DNA of 64,000 nt from Dolichospermum sp. DET69 (GTDB lineage Bacteria; Cyanobacteriota; Cyanobacteriia; Cyanobacteriales; Nostocaceae): assembly GCA_017355425.1 (NCBI GenBank), contig CP070233.1, positions 1,963,501 through 2,027,500 of the forward strand. The letters are read 5' to 3'. The notes beneath the pieces were generated by a model. The model was not told the DNA's origin. It saw only the letters and a list, made by a program, of their open reading frames with translations, and ran no database searches. Positions within the stretch are counted from its first letter, which is position 1; each line of letters opens with the position of its first letter. Below, piece by piece: positions 18,409 to 27,222 of the stretch. Position numbers and translations under genes: made by a program.

Positions 18409-19866
18409 TTATTTGGGAATCTCTGATGCACTTGCAAAAAAACTGACTAGCCAATCTTTCACTGTCCGGGTGGCGCGACAATCATCTTCGTTGTAGTCTT
18501 GGATGATGGCTAATAGGGTGCGATCGCCTGTTTCTAACCACTTATCATACCAGTAAATACATTTAGCACCATTGGCTGCTTGTTCACGCCATTCAAACCC
18601 TAACCAACGGGCAATGCTTTTTAACGCATAACTATCTATTGGTAAAGCCACACTTTGAATTAATTGTTCATAGATATCAATAAATCGATTCAGTATGGGA
18701 TGAATTTGGGAGTATGGTGTGCGATACAGTTTACCAAGGCGTTTGACTGTATCTACTTCATAAGCACAAAAATGATAAATTGGTGCTTGGGGATATTGAT
18801 TAACTAAATTCAGAAATTGCTGCCAAATTAATGGTTCTTGCTCTGGTGTTTCAGCTAAAAAAGCATAAAATTGTTCGGTGTTAGCTAGTCTATCTACAAC
18901 TAAAACACCTAAAAGATAATTTAAATTTAAATCTGGCTGGGCTTCAATATCAAAATAGAGTTCAATGGGGGCTTTAAAAGTCAAATATTCTAAGGAAAAG
19001 CAATCAGCAAGAATTAAAGGTTGTTTAGTGTATGCTGATTGGGCTTGGATAACTAATTTAGTGGCCACATTACTATCAAATCCTATGAGGTTTTCTAAGG
19101 TGCTAGGATGGGTGTGAGCCAGTGATTCTAAAGTGGTGATAGCCAGATTTTGTAGTTGCGTGTAGCGAATGGGTGTTACACCTGGTATCAGGGAAAGGTG
19201 TTCCTGAGATTTGGCGATCGCATGACAATAATTATACCAATGACAAAGTGTACACTTTTGCCGAGAAATAAAAATTTCTGGTGCTGCTGCTGAGTCAATG
19301 ACTTGAGTATATTCATTTAAAATATCTAACATTTGTGGTGTCCATTTATCTAAATCCACCAGGTATGTTTTATCCTTATCTCGCAATATCAGCCCCGCTT
19401 TACTGAGAATTACATCCTGAATTGTGGCTAAAACTTGGGCATGAAAAGCAATAACTACTTGATATTCCTGTTTAGGACGTTTACCCAATTCAATATTAAC
19501 TGGGACATAGTTCCAATTGCCAAAACGGGATTCCCCCGGCTGTTTGACAAGTAAATCCGGACGACTCAGCAAAGTATATTTTTCACGATATGTAGTTAAT
19601 AGCACACCACGACGAATGTAACTAACTCCTTGCTGCATCAGTTCTAGAGTTGATGCTGCTCCAGCTTGCCAATCTCTTGAAGTATAATTGGGTTCGTAGT
19701 AACTTAACTTTTTGACTATTCGCTGATGATGAGCAATTTTGTCTTGTTGTACCTTCAGTACCAATTCATTGGCAATCTCTCGCTCAAGGTAATCACCGTG
19801 AACATCTAAAAAAGGTCGCCGCTGACAGCGTTGAAATTGCAGTAAATGTTGAGCATTAATTAACAT
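18409..19866 (-). CDS. TM0106-family RecB-like nuclease
   Basis: A two-domain nucleic-acid enzyme. The N-terminal half is a Cas4/RecB-like PD-(D/E)XK nuclease with the QFQRCQRRPFLDVHGD opening, a NIELGKRPKQEYQVVIAFHAQVLA segment and a C-x2-C...C cluster (CTLCHWYNYCHAI) like an iron-sulfur site. The C-terminal half (LYFDIEAQPDLNLNYLLGV..., HFCAYEVDTVKRLG, DYNEDDCRATRTVKDWL) is an RNase H/DnaQ-like exonuclease domain with acidic motifs. Such proteins are probably DNA-repair or processing enzymes. The ATG at 19866 gives the expected start (MLINAQHLLQFQRC); the open frame extends to 19899. Confidence 0.85.
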   Translation of the reverse strand: MLINAQHLLQFQRCQRRPFLDVHGDYLEREIANELVLKVQQDKIAHHQRIVKKLSYYEPNYTSRDWQAGAASTLELMQQGVSYIRRGVLLTTYREKYTLLSRPDLLVKQPGESRFGNWNYVPVNIELGKRPKQEYQVVIAFHAQVLATIQDVILSKAGLILRDKDKTYLVDLDKWTPQMLDILNEYTQVIDSAAAPEIFISRQKCTLCHWYNYCHAIAKSQEHLSLIPGVTPIRYTQLQNLAITTLESLAHTHPSTLENLIGFDSNVATKLVIQAQSAYTKQPLILADCFSLEYLTFKAPIELYFDIEAQPDLNLNYLLGVLVVDRLANTEQFYAFLAETPEQEPLIWQQFLNLVNQYPQAPIYHFCAYEVDTVKRLGKLYRTPYSQIHPILNRFIDIYEQLIQSVALPIDSYALKSIARWLGFEWREQAANGAKCIYWYDKWLETGDRTLLAIIQDYNEDDCRATRTVKDWLVSFFASASEIPK

Positions 19867-19974
19867 CCTTACAGCAGATCGCAGATCAATGAGGTACACA
19901 ATCCAAATTCAAAACTAGACACTAAGCCAGTTTTACTCCTGACTCCTGACTCCTGACTCCTGAATTCTGCCTGA

Positions 19975-20850
19975 TTAAGAATTGAATTGGTTGGCAAAAT
20001 ATTGTAATTCGGATTGTGATTTTTCATGTTCAATAACAAACACATTAGAGTAAAGATTAGCAATAACTTGTTTTCCTTGTTGAGTCAAGGATAGATAACG
20101 CAGACCATCTGTAATATAAGGATAAACACTATTCCAATAAAATTTGGCGTAGTTTTTGCGTAAATCCCCAGGATTTTGATATCCCAAAAGTTTAGTTACA
20201 CCAGTTTCTTCAAATTCATAGTATAAACTGGTGATTTTTTTTAAGTAACGCGGGTCGCTTAATTGACCAATTAAATCAGCAGCGCGGACTAAACTAGCAA
20301 AACTATGGGAATCGTGGTGATCATCTACCGCAGGTACGGGAAATCTCGTTAATTCAATATTACTTTTAATGACTTCGGCATCAATGAGCGGATGTCCACC
20401 AAAGCGTTCATCAATAAATTGTTTAGCTCTATCTACATGATAGGGGGTAAGACTAGCATCAGAAGCGCCAAAGGGAACAGAAACCATGCCACCATCTTGA
20501 CCGGTAGCATATAAACCTTCAGATTCTTGATCTTGACGACAAACTCCTTTGACATAGCCAATATCATGACAGAGGAGGGAAATAATGCAATGAAGCCAAT
20601 CTTCGCAGGAAACTCCACCTTCACGGATATGTTTACCCCGCAAAATTTCTTGTCCTACCAAGGTGACAAGTACGGAATGTTCAACATTATGGTATAAAGC
20701 ATCACTATTGGCGATGGTTTCTAAAGCCATATTGCCAGCCCAAGCAATAATGTCTTGATAATTAGTGTTTAAACCACCATAGGTGCGTTGATATCCTTCC
20801 CGAACTTGACTGACGAAAGCATTAATTATAATTTCAGTGGTATTGAACAT
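19975..20850 (-). CDS. HD-domain metal-dependent phosphohydrolase
   Basis: 291-aa cytoplasmic protein with an HD fold: H...HD motif in YHNVEHSVLVTLVGQEIL (first His pair), LLCHDIGYVKGV (His-Asp), and a later VDDHHDSHSFASLVRAADLIGQLSDP that supplies the distal Asp and additional metal-site residues. It belongs to a conserved cyanobacterial group annotated as Npun_R2479-type HD proteins (from memory). Likely a phosphodiesterase or nucleotide phosphohydrolase with unknown substrate. It lies about 110 bp upstream of the TM0106 nuclease gene on the same strand, with CTCCTGA repeats (19937-19965) between them. Confidence 0.85.
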   Translation of the reverse strand: MFNTTEIIINAFVSQVREGYQRTYGGLNTNYQDIIAWAGNMALETIANSDALYHNVEHSVLVTLVGQEILRGKHIREGGVSCEDWLHCIISLLCHDIGYVKGVCRQDQESEGLYATGQDGGMVSVPFGASDASLTPYHVDRAKQFIDERFGGHPLIDAEVIKSNIELTRFPVPAVDDHHDSHSFASLVRAADLIGQLSDPRYLKKITSLYYEFEETGVTKLLGYQNPGDLRKNYAKFYWNSVYPYITDGLRYLSLTQQGKQVIANLYSNVFVIEHEKSQSELQYFANQFNS

Positions 20851-21202
20851 ACGGGGTTCTCAAACTATATATTTAATATATTCGGGTTTTTTGGCTGAAG
20901 CTGTAGGAAAAGGAAATATTTATAACTGATCAACAGTTATTTTTCTAGCTTAAATGATTTTCTGGATTTTTGGCTAGTTTAACCCACTGCTCCGCAAAGG
21001 CGGCATCCATAAGATAGAGTATAAATCGTTTTTTATTGATTTTGGCAACTCTTTATCATTTATCTGCCCATTTTTAGGCTAAATATTGCTACACTAAATT
21101 TCATACAAAATTATAACTTTTGTCATCTGCACCTTGTGAGAGCATAAGGATCAGCTCTCTGTGTGTATTCAAGATAAGAAAGATAAAAGAGCAAATCAAA
21201 AC
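20851..21202. other. Divergent promoter region between HD gene and acsF
   Basis: About 350 bp of AT-rich DNA with no ORF. It must hold the promoters for the minus-strand HD gene and the plus-strand acsF. I saw no clear riboswitch, hairpin or mobile repeat. Confidence 0.5.
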
Positions 21203-22279
21203 ATGGTAGAATCCCTCAGAAAACCAGGCTTTGACGAAATCCGTTCTGGAGTTAAGTCCCCTGCTAAGGAAACCCTTTTAACACCAAGGTTTTACACAAC
21301 CGATTTCGATGAAATGGCGCAGATGGATCTTTCCGTCAATGAAGACGAATTAGAAGCCATTATCGCAGAATTCCGCGTTGACTACAATCGCCATCACTTT
21401 GTTCGAGATGCTCAGTTTGAACAATCCTGGGACAGTATTGATGGGGAAACTCGCAAATTGTTCGTTGAATTTCTCGAACGTTCTTGTACAGCAGAGTTTT
21501 CCGGTTTCTTGTTATACAAAGAACTCGGCCGTCGCTTAAAGGATAAAAGCCCTCTTTTAGCTGAAGGCTTTAACCTAATGTCACGGGATGAAGCCCGTCA
21601 CGCTGGGTTCTTGAACAAAGCCATGTCAGACTTTAATCTTTCCTTAGATTTAGGGTTTTTGACGAAAAGCCGTAGTTACACCTTCTTTAAGCCCAAATTC
21701 ATCTTTTACGCTACCTATCTTTCTGAAAAGATTGGTTATTGGCGCTATATCACCATTTATCGTCATTTAGCAGCCCATCCTGAAGATCGGATTTATCCAA
21801 TTTTCAACTTTTTTGAAAACTGGTGTCAGGATGAAAACCGTCACGGTGATTTCTTTGATGCGGTTATGAGAGCGCAGCCACAAATGTTGAATGACTGGAG
21901 AGCAAAACTATGGAGTCGCTTCTTCCTGTTGTCAGTGTTTGCAACGATGTATCTCAATGATATTCAACGGAAGGATTTCTATGCTTCCTTGGGTTTAGAT
22001 GCACGAGAGTATGATATTCATGTCATTAAGAAGACCAATGAAACTGCTGGTAGAGTCTTCCCTGTGATGTTGGATGTTGAGAACCCAGCGTTTTATCAGC
22101 GTTTAGATGTTTGCGTCAAAAATAACGAAAAATTGGCAGCAATTTCTAGCTCTAATACTCCCAAATTCCTGCAATTCTTGCAAAAATTCCCAATCTATTT
22201 ATCTCATGGTTGGCAGTTATTACAATTGTATCTGATGAAGCCTATTGATGCGGTTTCTGCTCACGGTCAAGCTCGTTAA
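21203..22279 (+). CDS. acsF: Aerobic magnesium-protoporphyrin IX monomethyl ester (oxidative) cyclase
   Basis: Di-iron oxygenase that forms the isocyclic E ring of chlorophyll from Mg-protoporphyrin IX monomethyl ester, acting at the membrane with O2. Di-iron ligand motifs are present: [30 protein letters not shown] and [14 protein letters not shown]. The C-terminus ([23 protein letters not shown]) is typical of the cyanobacterial enzyme. The ATG at 21203 gives the canonical [13 protein letters not shown] and 358 aa; the longer GTG frame from 21161 is unlikely. Single gene, followed by a strong terminator. Many cyanobacteria have two paralogues used at high and low oxygen; which one this is cannot be told here. 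Confidence 0.96.
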   Translation: MVESLRKPGFDEIRSGVKSPAKETLLTPRFYTTDFDEMAQMDLSVNEDELEAIIAEFRVDYNRHHFVRDAQFEQSWDSIDGETRKLFVEFLERSCTAEFSGFLLYKELGRRLKDKSPLLAEGFNLMSRDEARHAGFLNKAMSDFNLSLDLGFLTKSRSYTFFKPKFIFYATYLSEKIGYWRYITIYRHLAAHPEDRIYPIFNFFENWCQDENRHGDFFDAVMRAQPQMLNDWRAKLWSRFFLLSVFATMYLNDIQRKDFYASLGLDAREYDIHVIKKTNETAGRVFPVMLDVENPAFYQRLDVCVKNNEKLAAISSSNTPKFLQFLQKFPIYLSHGWQLLQLYLMKPIDAVSAHGQAR

Positions 22280-22303
22280 TTTGAGTTTAATTTTTTCTTG
22301 AAG

Positions 22304-22337
22304 AGGTGGTTTTGTTTTTGACAGAACCACCTTTTTT
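22304..22337 (+). terminator. Rho-independent terminator of acsF
   Basis: Stem AGGTGGTT / AACCACCT followed by TTTTTT, about 25 bp after the acsF stop. Confidence 0.9.
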
Positions 22338-22695
22338 ATTGTTTATCAAACAGAATTCAGGAGTCAGGAGTCAGAATTCAGAATTCAGTTGGGTATTCTG
22401 TGCGAGTGGCGGATGAATAACTGGGTTTAAGACCCCCACCAAATCGCAGATTTGGTGGTCTTTAATCAGTCGCAGGTCTGAATCCTCGACTGATTGATTC
22501 TGACTCGGTGGCTACTGACTCGGTGACTCCTTCTTCAACGAAGAAGGGAACATTAAACAGCGGGAAATCTGTCAATAAAGTTCAGTTAAATATTCTGAAT
22601 CATTGAACGCGGATAAACGCAGATGAACGCAGATAAAGATGTGTTAAATATATTAAGTGAAACCCAAATTTGTAGACTGTCATCCATCATTTACT
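22338..22695. other. Intergenic region with short repeats
   Basis: Contains CAGGAGT/CAGAATT short tandem repeats (22356-22388), a hairpin over CACCAAATCGCAGATTTGGTGG (about 22438-22460), and two copies of GACTCGGTG-GCTACT/ACTCC (22501-22530), a motif that recurs near 15298, 24953 and 31185. No gene seen. Confidence 0.5.
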
Positions 22696-24096
22696 ATGCA
22701 CAAATGTTTTAGATATCAATTACCATTTCTGCTAACATTTTGTTTATTTACTAATTTATTACCTGCTTCTGGTGTAGTTGTTTGTTCAATCAACGCTAAA
22801 GAATCAAAAATAGCTGGATATTATGATAGAGATGGCAGTAGAGGCAGCAATGGCCGGAGTGGTCGAGATGGTCGCAGTGGGACAAATCAGACAGTAAATG
22901 CTGATGGTTCGGCGGCTAATATTGACTTATCTGGGAAAGATGGTGAAGATGGGGAGGATGGTGAACCGGGTTCTCGGCCTAGTTGTAGGAATCATCGGGA
23001 AGAAGGACGGGATAATATTAATGCCCCAAATGGTGGTAATGGTGGTAGCGGTGGTCAGGGTGGCAATGGTGGTCAGGGTGGCGATCTGACTGCCTATTAT
23101 ACGAATTTGGCAGATTTAAAGAAAATTGCTGTTCGCGCTGTTGGTGGCGAAGGTGGCAGGGGTGGAAGAGGCGCTAGAGGTGCGGTGGGTTGTTCCTGTC
23201 GTCAGCGACGTTGGGAGCGGGAAAGCTGTACGGGAAACTCTAATACTCCTAATCGTCAATGTATTCAAAAGGTTTATCGCTGTGATGATGGACGTGATGG
23301 CAGTGATGGTAGTAATGGCCGTGATGGTACACCAGGCCGATTAGGAATTTTAAGTATAGTTAATAGTAAAGAAGTTTTAGCAGATGATAAACCAACTGCG
23401 GAACTAGGAATTTCTCAATTAGTAAATCAACAATTCAATCTTTCTAAAAATAAATGGCAAATTCGTCAAGGGGCAAAATCTTTACTTGCTATTGGTTCTA
23501 TAATTGCTGATGAATATCGAGAGTTTGAACGGCGGTTAGAGGCAAGTTTTAAATTAATTTGGTCAGAAAAACAGGCTATTAATAATTTCACTAATCAATC
23601 TGTAAAACTTACTTTAAATGATGCTCAACAAATAGATATTGCTTTTACTGAAAATCTCTGGGTTGATGGTACTGCTAAAACTACGGGAGGTTTGACGGAG
23701 TACACTGTGAATCATGCTATTTTGCAGGAAGATGTAACGAGGTTAGCTGTGGCTGAATTTGCTAATTCGGGACAAGATCTTAGTTTGAGAATAGTTGATT
23801 TAGGCGGCAAATCTGATGTAATTAATACTCAGTTTAAAATCAAATATCGAGCGCAGGATAATTTTGTTGATTCTTTTAATGCTCAAACTGTATATGAAGG
23901 AGAAATTCCCCCAGCATTAGTAACTCGTAATTATAATAATTTTACTCTAGCTTTGGGTAAGTTGAAAATTCCTATTCAATCTTTAAATCCTGGTGTAAAG
24001 GTTGATATTGAAGTAGTAGCAATTCGTTCTTTAAATGGACGTTCTGCACAGCAAAAAATTGGTTGGCAGGGGGTAATTCGTAAGGGAAGAATTTAG
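22696..24096 (+). CDS. Secreted collagen-like, Gly/Asp-rich protein
   Basis: About 466 aa from the ATG at 22696, where MHKCFRYQLPFLLTFCLFTNLLPAS forms a signal peptide; the frame also opens at a GTG 13 codons earlier. After the signal come stretches of Gly-X-X repeats: DRDGSRGSNGRSGRDGRSG, GKDGEDGEDGEPG, NGGNGGSGGQGGNGGQGGD, GGEGGRGGRGARG and DGRDGSDGSNGRDGTPG. A cysteine-rich insert (CSCRQRRWERESC...CIQKVYRCDD) interrupts them. The C-terminal 230 residues form a non-repetitive, beta-rich domain. It is probably an extracellular or outer-surface protein with short collagen-like triple-helix segments. No family name is claimed for the C-terminal domain. Confidence 0.75.
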   Translation: MHKCFRYQLPFLLTFCLFTNLLPASGVVVCSINAKESKIAGYYDRDGSRGSNGRSGRDGRSGTNQTVNADGSAANIDLSGKDGEDGEDGEPGSRPSCRNHREEGRDNINAPNGGNGGSGGQGGNGGQGGDLTAYYTNLADLKKIAVRAVGGEGGRGGRGARGAVGCSCRQRRWERESCTGNSNTPNRQCIQKVYRCDDGRDGSDGSNGRDGTPGRLGILSIVNSKEVLADDKPTAELGISQLVNQQFNLSKNKWQIRQGAKSLLAIGSIIADEYREFERRLEASFKLIWSEKQAINNFTNQSVKLTLNDAQQIDIAFTENLWVDGTAKTTGGLTEYTVNHAILQEDVTRLAVAEFANSGQDLSLRIVDLGGKSDVINTQFKIKYRAQDNFVDSFNAQTVYEGEIPPALVTRNYNNFTLALGKLKIPIQSLNPGVKVDIEVVAIRSLNGRSAQQKIGWQGVIRKGRI

Positions 24097-24165
24097 AATT
24101 TAGAATTTAGAATTTCACCCATTACCCATTACCCATTACCCATTACCCATTACCCATTACCTACT
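24090..24165. repeat. TTAGAAT and CCCATTA heptamer repeats
   Basis: About three TTAGAAT units run out of the end of the collagen-like gene, followed by about six tandem CCCATTA units up to the stop of the next (minus-strand) gene. STRR class. Confidence 0.85.
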
Positions 24166-24742
24166 ATTTACCCATGTTACGTTTAAGTTTTTCTAATTCG
24201 TCTTGGGTTTCCCAACGGCGAAATGTGTTTTCTAAGTCATCAAAATTACTATTACTATTACTATTAGTGGTAGTATTCCAACCTTGAGTTTCTAAACGTT
24301 TTTGGGTTTGGGCTTGAGTTCTGGCTGTTTGGGCTTCGGCTGCTTTTGTTTGTACTTCTTGACGACGCTGTTGAATTTTGCGGAGTAGTTCTTGAGATTG
24401 GCTAATGCGTTCTTTTAACCCTTGCATATGTCCCCACATCTGATTTCCTTCCCGTAGTAGTGCTGCTTCTCGTGCTTGGGCTGGTGTGGCTAAATCTTGT
24501 CTACCTGCGGCTTGGGCTTTTTGAATACGGATATGCCATTTTTGGATTTCTTGGGCTGTGGAGAGAATTTCATCTTGCGATCGCTTCTCTTGCAATTGTA
24601 ACTCGGCAATCAACTTTAATGTATCTTCTTCTTGTTCCCGCAGTTGTTCTAAAAGTGCTTCTAATTCTAGATGAGGGTTATTCCGCAAAAATTCTTCTAA
24701 CCGACTTTCTAAAAACCGACTTAAATCATCAAATAAGCTCAC
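24164..24742 (-). CDS. TIGR04376-family cyanobacterial protein, coiled-coil
   Basis: 192-aa soluble, highly helical protein. The opening MSLFDDLSRFLESRLEEFLRNNPHLELEALLEQLREQE is the recognised start of the TIGR04376 group found throughout cyanobacteria (from memory). Residues about 35-150 are continuous coiled coil rich in Gln, Glu, Arg and Ala. A Ser/Asn-rich linker (NTTTNSNSNSN) precedes a short C-terminal helical tail (LENTFRRWETQDELEKLKRNMGK). Function unknown. Heptamer repeats flank both ends. Confidence 0.85.
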   Translation of the reverse strand: MSLFDDLSRFLESRLEEFLRNNPHLELEALLEQLREQEEDTLKLIAELQLQEKRSQDEILSTAQEIQKWHIRIQKAQAAGRQDLATPAQAREAALLREGNQMWGHMQGLKERISQSQELLRKIQQRRQEVQTKAAEAQTARTQAQTQKRLETQGWNTTTNSNSNSNFDDLENTFRRWETQDELEKLKRNMGK

Positions 24743-24784
24743 TGTTAAAACTCCAATTTTCGGATATTGTGACTATTTTATATC

Positions 24785-24985
24785 AGGGAACAGGGAACAG
24801 GGAACAGGGAACAGGGAACAGAAAAATTTTCTTCCTTCTTCTTTCTTCCTTCTTCTTTCTTCCTTTTTCTTTCTTCGTGTACTTCGCTCCTTCGTGGTTC
24901 ATTAACTCCTGACTCCTTCTTCCTTCTTCCTTCTTCCTTCTTCCTTCTTCCTGACTCGGTGACTCCTTCTTCCTGACTCCTAACA
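24785..24985. repeat. CAGGGAA and CTTCTTC/CTTCCTT short tandem repeats
   Basis: CAGGGAA units (24785-24818), then CTTCTTTCTTC-type repeats to about 24955, ending with CTGACTCGGTGACTCC. ORFs spanning it are repeat translations and not genes. Confidence 0.8.
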
Positions 24986-24987
24986 AA

Positions 24988-25824
24988 TTAAATCGGTGTT
25001 ACCCAATATTTAATTCCTTGGATAATTTTTTGTTGTAATCCAAATTTGGGTAAATCATTTTCACTCCAGCCTAAATAAGTCCAATGGGGAAGATCACTAA
25101 CTACAGTTTGAAACCAGCCATTTTCATTTAAAGCTTGTCCTTGGGCTGATGTTGATACTTGTAAATCAATTGCTAATCCCCAAAGATGCTGTGAAGTCCC
25201 TGGGGGGGCAACTAAACCGAGAATTTTTGTTTCTTTTCCGGTTTTTACTCGTGTCAATGTTTCACTATTGGCGTATTTATTCCAAAATCTTAAATTAGTG
25301 GCAAAGTTGCGAAGACAATCACCAGCGTAACCTGATTTAAGAGGAATATTTTCTAAACTTTTGGCTTTATTTAACGCTGTTGCGGCTGTTTTTTGTAAAT
25401 AACATTCTTGAGTACCATCTACTAAAGCTATACTGATTGTTTTTTGAAAAGATTGTGTTTCTGATTCGTTATCTAAAATAACTTTTTGTGGTAAGTTAAT
25501 TCCTAATGCCTGATTAATAAATACCGTTCCATAGGACCGCAGTAAAGTATATTCAAAAGTATCATTTTGGGGAATTGTGGGTATTTTGTTGGCAATTGCT
25601 GCTAAAAACCGCTGTTGATCATCTAATTGCTGATCGGGAATAAATGGTGTATCTACAGATGTCGTTGAATTATGACAAGGCACGTTGGAGTTAGTTGTAC
25701 ATTCTTGAGTAATTTGAGGTGGTTGTATTGACTGACTTTGAGAAATTTTGTGGACGGATACTAAGGTAATACTAACAAAAATAATTATAGTAACAAATGC
25801 TGCTATATTCAGAATTAGTTTCAT
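24988..25824 (-). CDS. VanY-like D-alanyl-D-alanine carboxypeptidase family protein, membrane-anchored
   Basis: 278 aa. A single N-terminal membrane helix (LILNIAAFVTIIIFVSITLV) is followed by a Thr/Ser/Pro/Gln linker and a periplasmic catalytic domain. Metallopeptidase M15B motifs: SQHLWGLAIDL (SxHxxGxAxD, zinc ligands His and Asp) and LPHWTYLGW near the C-terminus, in place of the usual E..HW pair. The conserved SGYAGDCLRNF... segment precedes them. It presumably trims peptidoglycan stem peptides. The C-terminal WxxL signature lacks an obvious catalytic Glu, so activity should not be assumed. Confidence 0.8.
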   Translation of the reverse strand: MKLILNIAAFVTIIIFVSITLVSVHKISQSQSIQPPQITQECTTNSNVPCHNSTTSVDTPFIPDQQLDDQQRFLAAIANKIPTIPQNDTFEYTLLRSYGTVFINQALGINLPQKVILDNESETQSFQKTISIALVDGTQECYLQKTAATALNKAKSLENIPLKSGYAGDCLRNFATNLRFWNKYANSETLTRVKTGKETKILGLVAPPGTSQHLWGLAIDLQVSTSAQGQALNENGWFQTVVSDLPHWTYLGWSENDLPKFGLQQKIIQGIKYWVTPI

Positions 25825-26019
25825 GAAAATATTACTTATTTTGAAAATTTCGCTTTGATCATATCTTAATATCTAATCAGACTTTTGTATTATTAGAGGT
25901 TGTTTGATAGCGAAGCTATGAAGTTATGATTGATGTATAAAATATCTTTTTACCCCACCCTAACCCTCACCGATGTATTGGGGAAGGGACAAGATTCTCC
26001 TTAATCCCCCCTTTATAAG

Positions 26020-26184
26020 CTACGGTGTACACACATCTCTAGACAGGATGCTAAACGTGATCCGATCCCCCTAAATCCCCCTTAAAAAGGGGGACTTTGA
26101 AGAATTTAGCCCCCCTTTTTAAGGGGGGTTGGGGGGATCTAAACGTTGTGGGGCAACTCTAGAAGACTTGTGTGTACACCGTAG
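26020..26184. mobile_element. 165-bp MITE with 16-bp perfect TIRs and 10-bp target duplication
   Basis: The ends are CTACGGTGTACACACA and its exact inverse TGTGTGTACACCGTAG. It is flanked on both sides by CCTTTATAAG (26010-26019 and 26185-26194). The interior holds an inverted CCCCCTAAATCCCCCTT / AAGGGGGG pair. It sits in the loop of a larger hairpin (TTAATCCCCCC ... GGGGATTAAGGGGGG), so it inserted into an older palindromic repeat. No ORF. Confidence 0.85.
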
Positions 26185-26272
26185 CCTTTATAAGAGGGGA
26201 TTAAGGGGGGTAAAAATTCACAACGTATTACTCATACTCTTAAACTGATTATATTCATGCTTAATTATTTTT

Positions 26273-27115
26273 ATGAAAACGATGAATTTTAAGAACTCCC
26301 GCATCCAAACTTTAGTTATTTATGGAATACTAGGAGCGATCGCTCTCGTGATGCTATTTCCATTACTATGGCTAATCAGTACAGCATTAAAATCACCAAC
26401 GGAAAATATCTGGCAGTCACCACCACAATTATTACCCAATCAACCGACATTAGAAAACTTCTCCAGAGTTTGGCAATCTCTGCCCTTTGGAACTTATTTA
26501 TATAATAGTCTACTAGTATCAGCGTTAACCGTTGGTTTGAATTTGCTGTTTTGTTCCTTAGCGGCTTATCCCTTGGCCAGACTGTCATTTGTGGGTAGAA
26601 ACGGAATTTTCATCGCGATTGTGTCAACAATTATGATTCCGTTTCAAATTGTCATGATTCCTTTATATATTTTGACAGTGCAACTAGGGTTGAGAAATAC
26701 TTACTTAGGAGTAATTTTTCCTAGTTTAGCTTCTGCTTTCGGGATATTTTTGTTACGACAAGCCCTGATAGGTGTGCCAAAAGAAATTGAGGAAGCTGCT
26801 CGCTTAGATGGTAGTTCTGAGTTAGGATTATGGTGGCATATAATGCTACCTGCCATTCGTCCAGCCTTGATTACTTTGGCTATCTTTGTGTTTATTGGTG
26901 CTTGGAGTGACTTTTTGTGGCCCTTGATTGTCATCCAGGATGAAAGTTTATATACTTTACCCTTGGGAGTAGCTAAGTTAGCGGGAACATTTTCCTTGGA
27001 TTGGCGGTTGGTGGCTGCTGGTTCAGTAATTTCTATTACTCCAGTGTTAGTATTATTTTTGTTTTTACAAAAGTACATTGTCCCTACGGATACTGGGAGT
27101 GGAGTCAAAGGTTGA
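26273..27115 (+). CDS. Carbohydrate ABC transporter permease (MalG/UgpE type)
   Basis: 280-aa inner-membrane permease with six predicted helices and the EAA coupling loop KEIEEAARLDGSSELGLWWHIMLP (about residues 175-198). The N-terminal helix (LVMLFPLLWLISTALKSP) and the C-terminal QKYIVPTDTGSGVKG are characteristic of CUT1-family MalG-like subunits. The sugar is not predictable (glucosylglycerol, maltodextrin or trehalose importers share this type). Its partner permease, binding protein and ATPase are not in the window, so it is a scattered subunit. The start at 26273 or three codons later are both possible. Confidence 0.9.
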   Translation: MKTMNFKNSRIQTLVIYGILGAIALVMLFPLLWLISTALKSPTENIWQSPPQLLPNQPTLENFSRVWQSLPFGTYLYNSLLVSALTVGLNLLFCSLAAYPLARLSFVGRNGIFIAIVSTIMIPFQIVMIPLYILTVQLGLRNTYLGVIFPSLASAFGIFLLRQALIGVPKEIEEAARLDGSSELGLWWHIMLPAIRPALITLAIFVFIGAWSDFLWPLIVIQDESLYTLPLGVAKLAGTFSLDWRLVAAGSVISITPVLVLFLFLQKYIVPTDTGSGVKG

Positions 27116-27222
27116 ATTATTAGCAAAAACATCCAGGGTAATATCTTTGGTAGCCCCATTCTGGCATCAGAATTTATAGCTTTTACTAATAAGTTGGTAA
27201 TTCCTAGTATTTAGAAAAATAA

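Noticed and set aside
24783-24986. 67-aa Lys/Glu-rich ORF
   Set aside because: Translation of CTTCTTC/CAGGGAA repeats with no codon-usage support.
24988-25824. Vancomycin-resistance operon (VanY-like here, VanX-like at 57941)
   Set aside because: The two genes are 33 kb apart, with no vanHA or vanRS; both families are ordinary cell-wall enzymes in cyanobacteria.
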